Shown here: positions 33,576 through 41,234 of the stretch, one piece after another
Layout: every line of letters starts with the position of its first letter
Position numbering within the stretch: position 1 is the first letter of the stretch
Source of the DNA: JBLHKT01 sp043101615
GTDB lineage: Bacteria > Planctomycetota > Phycisphaerae > Phycisphaerales > UBA1924
Direction: 5' to 3'
NCBI GenBank assembly: GCA_043101615.1
Contig: JBICID010000102.1
Span: forward strand, 1 to 58,648
DNA: 58,648 nucleotides
Notes under the pieces: model-generated
What the model saw: the letters and a program-made list of their open reading frames with translations, nothing else
The model's database searches: none
Told to the model about the DNA's origin: nothing
Position numbers and translations under genes: made by a program

Positions 33576-36128
33576 ATGCCGCGCCCACGAACCGCCCACG
33601 CTCTGTCCGCCCTCACGCTCGCCCTGCCGGTCTGCGCGGGGCACGCCCGCCAGCCGATCCCGAGCCCGGACGCGTCGTGGACAGCCCCGACCCCCCACGC
33701 GGGCTCGTGGTGCGCCACCCTCGCCGACGAGGGGGCCGGCACGACGATCCCGCGCGCACCCCGCCTGCGCCCGATGGACGCGGATGCCCACCGCCGGGCC
33801 GGCGCCCGGGGCCCCTGCACCGAGGACGGCTCGCGACTCGACATCCTGATCGTCTACACCCCCACAGTACTGGCCAACCAGGGCGGCCTCTCCGGCGTGC
33901 AGACGCTCGCGGCCGACGCCGTCGCCGAACTCAACCTCGTATTCACGAACTCCGGCATCCCCACCACCGCCGTGCTCGCGGGACTCAGAGAAGTCTCCTA
34001 CACCGAGACCGGCAACCTCTCCACCGACCTCGCCCGCCTGCGCGAGCCCGCCGACGGCGTCATCGACGGCGTCCACACCTGGCGCAACGACGACCGGGCC
34101 GACCTCGTCTGCATGCTCGTCCAGTCCGCCGGCGTGCTCGGCATCGCCAACCTCGCGGTGCAGGCCGGGTACCAGCCGCGCCCGGACCTGGCCTTCTCCG
34201 TCGTGCAGGCGAGCACCATCGGGAGCGGCAACCCCGTGTTCTCCCACGAGATCGGGCACAACCTCGGGCTGCTGCACCAGAGCGAGGCCGACCCCTGCGT
34301 GCTCGCCGGGGCCGACACCAACGGGCACGGCTACGCCGAGCCCGGCGGGGCCTTCCAGACCGTGATGGCGACCGGCGGGGCCCCGGCCGAGCTGCGCTTC
34401 TCCGACCCCGGCGTGCTGGTCGGCGGGCTGCCCGCGGGCGTGCCGGGCGACGCCGAGAACGCCCTCGTCGCGGCCCAGTCCGTGGTCGTCGCCTCGCGCT
34501 TCCGCAATCGCGACCAGGACAACAACGGCGTCTGCGACGCCGACCAGATCGCCGCGGACCCCGCCCTGGACTGCAACGCCAACGGCATCCTGGACCAGTT
34601 CGAGACCGACCTCAACGGCAACGGCGTCCCCGACGACTGCGACATCGCCAGCGGCACCTCGCTCGACCTGGACCTCGACGGCGTGCCCGACGAGGCCGAA
34701 CTCGCCCGCATCTACGTCGACGCCGACGCCGCGCCCGGCGGCGACGGGGCCACCTGGGCCACCGCGATGCACGACCTGCAGGACGCCCTCGCCCTCGCCC
34801 GGGCCTGCCTCGACACCACCGAGATCTGGATCGCCGAGGGCACCTACACCCCCGGCCCCTACAAGGCCGACAAGTTCGACCTCGTCGGCGGCGTCGCCCT
34901 GCTCGGCGGCTTCAACGCCACCGAGACCCTCGAATCCGAGCGCAACCCCGACGCCCACCCGACCGTCCTCTCCGGCGACCTCGCCGGTGACGACGACGGC
35001 GAGTTCACCTTCCGCGACGACAACTCCGTCACCGTCTGCTACGCCTACGCCGAGACCGGCACCATCACCCTCGACGGACTCACCATCACCGGCGGACACT
35101 CCGCCGAGCCGTACGGCTGCCAGGCCGGCGGCACCGGCACCGCCAACGGCGGCGGGCTCTTCGCCCTCTTCTCCGACATCCGGCTCAACAACTGCACCGT
35201 CCTCCGCAACGGCGCCAACGACGGCGGCGGGCTCTTCCTGCCCGACGTCACCTCCTGGGGACTCACCGACGTGGACGTCATCGGGAACCGCGCCATCGGC
35301 TTCGGCGGCGAGGTCGGCGGGGCCTACCTCACCGCCGCGAAGCTCCCCGGCAACGTCACACGCTGCCGCTTCAACGGCAACCACGCCGACGGCTCCGTCG
35401 GCGGCGTCTTCTTCATCGGCGGCGCGCCCATCGTCACCGACTCCGAGTTCATCGGCAACTCTTCCGGCACCTACGGGCGCGCCGGGCTGTACGGGCGCCT
35501 CCTCGACGGCGCCGTCTTCAGCAACATCACCGTCGCCTACAACATCAACCTGTCCTACGCCGTGCCCGCCGGCGCACGCTTCGACACCTCCAACACCAAC
35601 ACCACCATCAGCAACTCCGTCTTCTGGGACAACTACGTCTACCACTCCTCCGGCTCGCGCCTCGGCGACCAGCAGGCCACCATCCAGTACTTCGACGGCG
35701 TCACCGTCGCCAACACCACCGTCCAGTACTGGAGCGGGCTGACCCCCGGCATCGACACCAACGGCGACGACCCGCTCCTCACCGACGACCTCGGCCCGGA
35801 CCTCACCCAGGCCACCGGCGACGAGGACGCACGCCCCGCGCCCGGCTCGCCCGCCATCGACTCCGGCGACGACACGCTCACCTTCAGCACGCTCGACCTC
35901 GACGGCAGCCCCCGATTCGTCGGAACCGTGGACCGAGGCGCCTACGAGGCACAGCCCCCGGCCTGCCCCGCCGACGTCAACCTCGACGGCATCCTCGACA
36001 ACGGCGACATCGGCGCCTTCGTCAACGCCTTCCTCGCCGGCCAGCCCATCGCCGACTTCACCGGCGACGGCATCCTCGACAACGGCGACATCGGCGCCTT
36101 CGTCGCCGCCTTCCTCGCGGGGTGCTGA
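33576..36128 (+). CDS. Secreted reprolysin-type (M12B) metalloprotease with calcium repeats, beta-helix and dockerin
   Basis: 850 residues from ATG 33576, with GAGGAGG just upstream. Signal peptide 1-25. The metalloprotease domain (~85-320) carries SHEIGHNLGLLH (zinc ligands His224, His228, His234; catalytic Glu225) and a Met-turn (TVMAT). An Asp-rich segment (~325-390; DQDNNGVCD, DLNGNGVPDDCD) resembles thrombospondin type 3/EF-hand-like calcium repeats. Residues ~400-780 form a right-handed parallel beta-helix (GGGLF…NCTV…GGVFF…). The dockerin is encoded by 35964-36128. Likely an extracellular protease with a long binding stalk. Same direction as its neighbours, 90 bp after the amidase gene. 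Confidence 0.92.
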   Translation: MPRPRTAHALSALTLALPVCAGHARQPIPSPDASWTAPTPHAGSWCATLADEGAGTTIPRAPRLRPMDADAHRRAGARGPCTEDGSRLDILIVYTPTVLANQGGLSGVQTLAADAVAELNLVFTNSGIPTTAVLAGLREVSYTETGNLSTDLARLREPADGVIDGVHTWRNDDRADLVCMLVQSAGVLGIANLAVQAGYQPRPDLAFSVVQASTIGSGNPVFSHEIGHNLGLLHQSEADPCVLAGADTNGHGYAEPGGAFQTVMATGGAPAELRFSDPGVLVGGLPAGVPGDAENALVAAQSVVVASRFRNRDQDNNGVCDADQIAADPALDCNANGILDQFETDLNGNGVPDDCDIASGTSLDLDLDGVPDEAELARIYVDADAAPGGDGATWATAMHDLQDALALARACLDTTEIWIAEGTYTPGPYKADKFDLVGGVALLGGFNATETLESERNPDAHPTVLSGDLAGDDDGEFTFRDDNSVTVCYAYAETGTITLDGLTITGGHSAEPYGCQAGGTGTANGGGLFALFSDIRLNNCTVLRNGANDGGGLFLPDVTSWGLTDVDVIGNRAIGFGGEVGGAYLTAAKLPGNVTRCRFNGNHADGSVGGVFFIGGAPIVTDSEFIGNSSGTYGRAGLYGRLLDGAVFSNITVAYNINLSYAVPAGARFDTSNTNTTISNSVFWDNYVYHSSGSRLGDQQATIQYFDGVTVANTTVQYWSGLTPGIDTNGDDPLLTDDLGPDLTQATGDEDARPAPGSPAIDSGDDTLTFSTLDLDGSPRFVGTVDRGAYEAQPPACPADVNLDGILDNGDIGAFVNAFLAGQPIADFTGDGILDNGDIGAFVAAFLAGC

Positions 36129-36227
36129 GGACGCCATTCTCGGGCCCTTTCTGCACAAAGTCCGATCTCCGGTCGTGCGCACACCGCACGAATGTCGCTT
36201 CTCAGGACGGAAACCCCGCGTGCCCCT

Positions 36228-36255
36228 TTGTAAACACGGCAGGATCGGGTACGTT
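36228..36255 (+). promoter_or_regulatory. Candidate promoter of the tail-collar cassette
   Basis: TTGTAA (36228-36233) and TACGTT (36250-36255) are separated by 16 bp, about 40 bp before the GTG at 36294. Confidence 0.5.
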
Positions 36256-36293
36256 GGGTGAGCGAGCGCTCGCTCGCACGAAGGGAGTTCGAC

Positions 36294-37022
36294 GTGCAGC
36301 CAGACACCGCCGCACCGGGCATGCCGCGCCGTGCCTTTCTCGTCACCTCCGCGCTCGCGTCCGCGGGCGCGGTCCTCACACCCGCCACGGGCTCGCCGAT
36401 CCTGGTCGACGACGCGTCCGGCTGGCCCGAGCCCCAGCTCGCAAGGCTGCTCCCACGCACCAGCGACGAGGGCGACGCTCTCCCCTCCGCCCGCTGCGCA
36501 CGCGTCCCGAGCCGCTCCGCGTCGTTGCTCGCCGGCTCGCCCTGCCGCCTCCGGGTCACGCCCCTGTCCCATCCGCTGAGCCGAATCGACGGCTCGTTCG
36601 ACCTCGAGCTGTACTACCCCGGACCGCACGCCTGGGCGTGCCTCTGGGCGGTCGAGCCCTCGCCCGTCCGCTCGCACCTGGGCAGCCCGCACGCGATGTC
36701 GGCCCCGGTGGAGTCGCTCGCCCCGAGCGCGAACGGTCGAGTCCGCCTGCGCATCACGAGGCGCATCGGCGAGTCAACGAACACACACACTCTCGACCTC
36801 GCCGCGACCCCCGGCTCGCACCTGCTCGCGATCCCCGTCACCCGCGGTGCCCGCACCCCGGCCTGGCGTCGATGCGACGTGGACACCACCGTCCCCCACG
36901 CGACGACCATCGCGGACCCCTGGCGCGCCGCCGACGCGGCCCGCGGGTGCGTCCTGCTCCGGCTCGACCTGACCCCCGACACGACCAACCCCACGAACAC
37001 ACCCGCCCACGGAGGTGACTGA
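36294..37022 (+). CDS. Putative exported protein (Tat-like signal) coupled to a tail-collar protein
   Basis: 242 residues if started at GTG 36294, which has GGGAG six bases upstream; an upstream ATG at 36258 has no such site. The N-terminus PRRAFLVTSALASAGAVL resembles a twin-arginine signal (RR plus a hydrophobic stretch). The rest is a predicted beta-rich domain with no family I can name. Its TGA overlaps the ATG of the tail-collar gene by one base (TGATG), implying coupled translation and a joint role. No dockerin. Confidence 0.7.
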   Translation: MQPDTAAPGMPRRAFLVTSALASAGAVLTPATGSPILVDDASGWPEPQLARLLPRTSDEGDALPSARCARVPSRSASLLAGSPCRLRVTPLSHPLSRIDGSFDLELYYPGPHAWACLWAVEPSPVRSHLGSPHAMSAPVESLAPSANGRVRLRITRRIGESTNTHTLDLAATPGSHLLAIPVTRGARTPAWRRCDVDTTVPHATTIADPWRAADAARGCVLLRLDLTPDTTNPTNTPAHGGD

Positions 37023-37582
37023 TGGAAGGCTACATCGCTGAGATTCGCATGTTCGGCGGCAACTTCGCGCCGCGCAACTGGGCCTTCTGCGACGGGCAGC
37101 TCCTGCCCATCTCCAGCTACACCGCCCTCTTCTCGCTGCTGGGCACGATCTGGGGAGGCGACGGACGCACCACCTTCGCCCTGCCCGATTTCCGGGGGCG
37201 CAGCCCCATCTCCCCCGGCCAGGGCCCCGGCCTGCCCAGCTACAACGTCGGCGCCAAGGGCGGCGCCGCCACCACCACGCTGACCACCGGCAACCTCCCG
37301 GCGCACAACCACACCGCCAGCACCGTCGTCACCGCCCGCGCCATGCCCAACGAGGGCGACAGCGCCGTGCCGACCGACCGCACCTGGGCCAAGAGCGGCA
37401 TGGGCGACCCCGACTACGCCCCGCCCGTCTCCGGCTCGACCGTGGACCTGCACCCCGACGCCCTGAACGCCAGCACCACGGTCGGCAACACCGGCTCCGG
37501 GCAGTCCTTCAACAACATGCACCCCTACGCCGCCTGCTACTACATCATCTGCCTCTTCGGCATCTTCCCCAGCCGCAACTGA
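37022..37582 (+). CDS. Phage tail-collar/microcystin-dependent-protein (MdpB)-like protein
   Basis: 186 residues. It opens with the diagnostic EGYIAEIRMFGGNFAPRNW and CDGQLLPI segments, then LFSLLGTIWGGDG and TTFALPDFRGR. It contains NLPAHNHT in the middle and ends with the hydrophobic NNMHPYAACYYIICLFGIFPSRN-type segment common to MdpB and phage tail-collar proteins. In phages this fold is part of the tail fibre tip; bacterial chromosomal copies are of unclear use. It overlaps the preceding Tat-like gene by one base. No other phage genes are present, so this is not a prophage. Confidence 0.93.
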   Translation: MEGYIAEIRMFGGNFAPRNWAFCDGQLLPISSYTALFSLLGTIWGGDGRTTFALPDFRGRSPISPGQGPGLPSYNVGAKGGAATTTLTTGNLPAHNHTASTVVTARAMPNEGDSAVPTDRTWAKSGMGDPDYAPPVSGSTVDLHPDALNASTTVGNTGSGQSFNNMHPYAACYYIICLFGIFPSRN

Positions 37583-37618
37583 CACCTCGCCCGCCCCAAC
37601 GGGCGGAGGAGACCACGC

Positions 37619-38956
37619 ATGCCACGCGCACGCCACGCACTCGCGATCGCCGCCCTGCTCTCGCCGGCCCCCGGCGCGGCCCTGGCCCAGTCCGAGGCCT
37701 ACGCCATCGACAGCACCGACGCGCTGTCCCTGGTCGACCTCGACACCGGCGCGCGCACCGACCTGGTCACGCTCCCCGCGATCGGCCTCGCCGAGGGCCT
37801 CGCCGTGACCGACGACAAGTCCACCATCTACATCACCAACTCGGACGGCCTGCTCTTCACGGTCGACGTCGCCACCCTGAGCATCACCGGCTCCGCGGAC
37901 CTCGGCCTGGGCAACATCGAGGGGCTCGACTACAGGAACGGGCGACTCATGGCCGTGTCCTTCGGCTCCGCCCCATCCCTCTACGACGTCGACCCCGTCG
38001 CCGGCGTCGCCACACTCGTCGGCCCGCTGGGCGTCAGCGTCCCCTCCGCCGCACGCTCGTTCGCGATGGCCTCCGACACCGTCGGCTACATCGTGGACTA
38101 CGACAGCCTGTACCGCATCGACCTGAGCACCGGCGCCGGCACGCCCGTCGGGCCGCACGCCTCGCCCGAGCCCTTCTTCGGCATCGACTTCTTCGACGGC
38201 AGGCTCCTGGCCATCGCCTCCACCAGCGGCGCCGTCTCCGAGATCGACACCGCCACCGGCCTGGCCACCCCGACCGGCGCACCCGCCCTCCCCCCCACCT
38301 TCTACCTCGGGCTCGCCGGCATGCCGGAGCCGACCGTGCTGGCCATCCCCGGCGAGCTCACCGCCTCCTCCCCCGCCTTCGACCGCCCACGCGGCAGCGG
38401 CCTGCTGCCCGACCCCTGCGTCACCCCCGCCCCCGACTCCTACAACGACGGCCAGCCCTTCGACGCCTACGAGATCTCCGCCGTGGACCCGTCGTTCCCC
38501 GTGACCATGGAGATGCGCTCCCTCGAGCCCGCCCTGGCCGACTTCGACCCCTACCTCGTCTTCTACTGCGACTTCAGCCCCGCGTCCCCCCTCGCCGGCG
38601 TCTTCTACCGCGACGACGACTCCGGCTACGACGGCAACGACGCGACCCGACAGAACGCCCGCATGGAGTTCTCGTTCGGGCCGGGCGCCGTCGGCACCCT
38701 CGTCGCCACCTCCTACGCCTCCTGGGCCCCCGCCCGCTACGGACGCTACGAGCTCGTCATCACCAACGGCGTCGCCACACCCGTCAACCCCTGCCCCGCC
38801 GACGTCAACAACGACGGCATCCTCGACAACGGCGACATCGGCGCCTTCGTCACCCTCTTCCTCGCGGGCGATCCCGCGGCCGACTTCAACAACGACGGCA
38901 TCCTCGACAACGGCGACATCGGCGCCTTCGTCGCAGCATTCCTCGCGGGTTGCTGA
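37619..38956 (+). CDS. Secreted propeller-like protein with pre-peptidase-like domain and dockerin
   Basis: 445 residues from ATG 37619, with GGAGGA eight bases upstream; the signal peptide ends near AALAQS. Residues ~25-245 are repeated propeller-type strands (LSLVDLDTGART, LFTVDVATLSI, LYRIDLSTGAG, VSEIDTATGLA). A beta-sandwich follows (~265-385; FDAYEISAVDPSFPVTMEMR) that resembles bacterial pre-peptidase C-terminal domains. The dockerin (encoded 38792-38956) ends LAGC. No catalytic motif. Possibly a binding or display protein. Followed by a strong terminator. Confidence 0.85.
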   Translation: MPRARHALAIAALLSPAPGAALAQSEAYAIDSTDALSLVDLDTGARTDLVTLPAIGLAEGLAVTDDKSTIYITNSDGLLFTVDVATLSITGSADLGLGNIEGLDYRNGRLMAVSFGSAPSLYDVDPVAGVATLVGPLGVSVPSAARSFAMASDTVGYIVDYDSLYRIDLSTGAGTPVGPHASPEPFFGIDFFDGRLLAIASTSGAVSEIDTATGLATPTGAPALPPTFYLGLAGMPEPTVLAIPGELTASSPAFDRPRGSGLLPDPCVTPAPDSYNDGQPFDAYEISAVDPSFPVTMEMRSLEPALADFDPYLVFYCDFSPASPLAGVFYRDDDSGYDGNDATRQNARMEFSFGPGAVGTLVATSYASWAPARYGRYELVITNGVATPVNPCPADVNNDGILDNGDIGAFVTLFLAGDPAADFNNDGILDNGDIGAFVAAFLAGC

Positions 38957-38981
38957 GCCGCACGCCGCCCGTCTTGTGCAC

Positions 38982-39004
38982 GGGGCCCGGAAGGGCCCCT
39001 TTTT
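38982..39004 (+). terminator. Intrinsic terminator after the propeller-like gene
   Basis: Stem GGGGCCC/GGGCCCC (38982-38988, 38993-38999), GGAA tetraloop, then TTTTT (39000-39004). Confidence 0.92.
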
Positions 39005-39146
39005 CGTGCGCAGGGCCCCAAGATTCTCGGGCCCGTCACAAATCTACTCGTCGCGCGTGAGTCGCGGGCGCGCCCCCCGCTGACGAAGTCCGGGCCGAAC
39101 GCGCCCATCCCGGGGGAACGACACCCATCCAGCAAGGACACCAGCC

Positions 39147-41108
39147 ATGTTCCACGACACCGTTGCCTCCCGATTCGCCCGGTCCGCCGGCGCAGCCGCG
39201 CTCCTCGCCTGCGTCGGGCACGCCTCCGCCTTCGGCGGCGGGGGCACCAACTCCCGCGATCTGGTCTCCCCGACCGAGGCCCGGTGGGCCCAGCCGGGCA
39301 CCGCCAACGACTACCGCACGACGATGCTCGACAGCGGCTCCCGCCCGGTCGACGTGGACGTGTGGCAGGGCAACCCCAACCCCCGGTACTCCGGCTCGAT
39401 GGTCGCCAACGACGGCGACTACTCCGGGTACTACTACGTCGGCTGGGCCGCGACCGAGGCCGACCTGCGCGACTACCTCGCGAACAACCAGGCCTCGCTC
39501 GCCGACATCGACCCGCACGTCTACAACGGCGAGACGCGTTACGCCTTCATCTTCGAGTACACGCCCAGCGAGCTCTTCCCCGCCGAGCGCGGCTGGGACC
39601 TGCACCAGACCTCCAGCCAGGTCGCGAGCTTCATCGCGAACAACCCCGACAAGATCCCGCTCGACATCGAGCCCTACGACGACAACGGCCTGACCCGCTT
39701 CTCCGTCACCTGGCGCGACGCGACCGCGCAGGAGCAGGCACGCCAGCGCCGTTTCTACCCCATGATGACACGCGCCCAGATCCTCGACAAGATCGACAAC
39801 CACGGGCTGCGCCTGGTCGACCTCGACACGCGCCCGCACGACGCCTTCTTTTCCGCCACCATGGAGCTCGACGACGGCGCCGAGGACTGGTGGCTCCACG
39901 GCGCCACCCAGCAGGAACTCGACGCCTTCATCGACCAGCACGGCGCCCGCGTGCTCGACCTCGAGACCTACGGCGACCCGAACGGCCCCACCTACGACGC
40001 CCTGCTCCGCCCCAACACCAACGAGCTCACCCAGACCGTCAACACCATGATGCGCTCGACCACCGACGGAGACAGCGGCTTCAACCAGTCCATCGGGCAC
40101 GTCGAGCGGGCCGCCATCCGAGCCGACGCCTACTTCGAGCCGGCCGACTCCTTCGGCCTCTTCTACCTCTACGCCGCCTTCGAGGAGATCGAGAACGGCG
40201 AGGTCGACCTCGACGACCCGATCCTGTACCGCCTCGGCGACGGCGACGCCTGCCCCGACGACTCCGGCGCCCTCGTCCTCACCACCTACCGCGAGGCCCT
40301 CCGCAAAATGATGCAGGAGGGCGACCGCCAGGCCGCGCACGCCGTGCTCCAGGTCGTCGGCGGCACCGACATCCAGGGCAACCTGAACGACCGCGACGCC
40401 ATCCACTCCTACCTGTTCCACGAGCTGGGCTGCCACGACGGCAGCATCCAGAACTACACCACCCTCGACGACGTGGACCACCTCGGACGCCACTACATCC
40501 TCGGCTGGCTCGACGACGAGACAGAGCACGCCATGCTCGACCTCATGAACAACGACCTGGACACCACCCTCGCCGGCTCTGTCACCTTCCAGAGCGTGCT
40601 GGACCTCGCGCTCGACCAGTCCGACATGACCGAGTGGGACAAGCTCCGCTTCCGCAGCCACATCAGCCTGCAGACCGTCGCCGGCACCTACGACGACTAC
40701 GCCGACCCGGACGAGGGCATGAACACCTCACGCTTCGTGCTGCACAAGGTGCCCGTGAAGCTCTCCGAGCCGATCGGCAGCGCCGACGTCGGCCTCAGCT
40801 TCGGCACGTCCAACGCCTTCGTCAACGACGCGAGCAGCGTCTTCGGCGCCCAGGCCGCGGTCGGGCTGGCCATCGCCCGCCTCTGGCGCAACGCCCTGGA
40901 CTCGGCCATCCCCTCCTGGGAGGACAACCCGTCGCCCTGCCCCGCCGACCAGAACGCCGACGGCGTGCTCGACAACGGCGACATCACCGCCTTCGTCGAG
41001 AACTTCCTCGCCGCGGACCCCGACGCCGACGTCAACTTCGACGGCGTCATCGACCACGGCGACCTCTTCCTCTTCGTGCACCTGTTCACCCACGGCTGCG
41101 AGGTCTGA
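39147..41108 (+). CDS. Secreted tandem-repeat protein, catalytically degenerate paralogue of the 3018-4931 hydrolase, with altered dockerin
   Basis: 653 residues from ATG 39147 behind AAGGA. Signal peptide, then about four bacterial-tandem-repeat units (ADIDPHVYNGETRYAF, LDIEPYDDNGLTRFSV, LVDLDTRPHDAFF, VLDLETYGDPNG). The following domain aligns with the serine-hydrolase domain at 3018-4931. However, its SxxK position reads DSFG (334-337) after the shared FEPA, and the SSSN position reads EGDR (391-394), so nucleophile, Lys and SxN are gone. The dockerin (encoded 40939-41108) is also degenerate in its second half (DHGDLFLFVHLFTHGC) and carries two extra residues, EV. Likely a binding pseudoenzyme. 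Downstream is a 12-bp hairpin shared with the transketolase gene. Confidence 0.85.
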   Translation: MFHDTVASRFARSAGAAALLACVGHASAFGGGGTNSRDLVSPTEARWAQPGTANDYRTTMLDSGSRPVDVDVWQGNPNPRYSGSMVANDGDYSGYYYVGWAATEADLRDYLANNQASLADIDPHVYNGETRYAFIFEYTPSELFPAERGWDLHQTSSQVASFIANNPDKIPLDIEPYDDNGLTRFSVTWRDATAQEQARQRRFYPMMTRAQILDKIDNHGLRLVDLDTRPHDAFFSATMELDDGAEDWWLHGATQQELDAFIDQHGARVLDLETYGDPNGPTYDALLRPNTNELTQTVNTMMRSTTDGDSGFNQSIGHVERAAIRADAYFEPADSFGLFYLYAAFEEIENGEVDLDDPILYRLGDGDACPDDSGALVLTTYREALRKMMQEGDRQAAHAVLQVVGGTDIQGNLNDRDAIHSYLFHELGCHDGSIQNYTTLDDVDHLGRHYILGWLDDETEHAMLDLMNNDLDTTLAGSVTFQSVLDLALDQSDMTEWDKLRFRSHISLQTVAGTYDDYADPDEGMNTSRFVLHKVPVKLSEPIGSADVGLSFGTSNAFVNDASSVFGAQAAVGLAIARLWRNALDSAIPSWEDNPSPCPADQNADGVLDNGDITAFVENFLAADPDADVNFDGVIDHGDLFLFVHLFTHGCEV

Positions 41109-41163
41109 CCCCACCCGCCCCCCCGGCCCGACCCCCCCAACCACGACTCCTCTCACACGGACA

Positions 41164-41192
41164 CGGGCCCGGGGCAAAGCGCCCCGGGCCCG
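41164..41192. terminator. Perfect 12-bp bidirectional hairpin between convergent genes
   Basis: Arms CGGGCCCGGGGC (41164-41175) and its exact complement (41181-41192), loop AAAGC. It lies between the stops of the tandem-repeat protein (plus) and transketolase (minus). No T-run. Confidence 0.6.
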
Positions 41193-41234
41193 CGGTCGTG
41201 TTCCGTCGCGGTGAATGTCCGGCGGGGCCGCGGG

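Noticed and set aside
32466..36692. A 1408-codon minus-strand frame opposite the amidase and metalloprotease genes
   Set aside because: Low-complexity Val/Gly/Asp-rich translation with no domains. The plus-strand genes explain the region completely.
36228..37582. Prophage or contractile injection system remnant
   Set aside because: Only one tail-collar gene is present. There is no sheath, baseplate, capsid, integrase or attachment site.
3018..41108. Interpreting the C-terminal repeats as generic EF-hands or as a PEP-CTERM/sortase signal
   Set aside because: The F-hand spacing, duplication and flanking Cys fit dockerins. There is no hydrophobic helix plus Arg cluster or LPxTG motif at the C-terminus.
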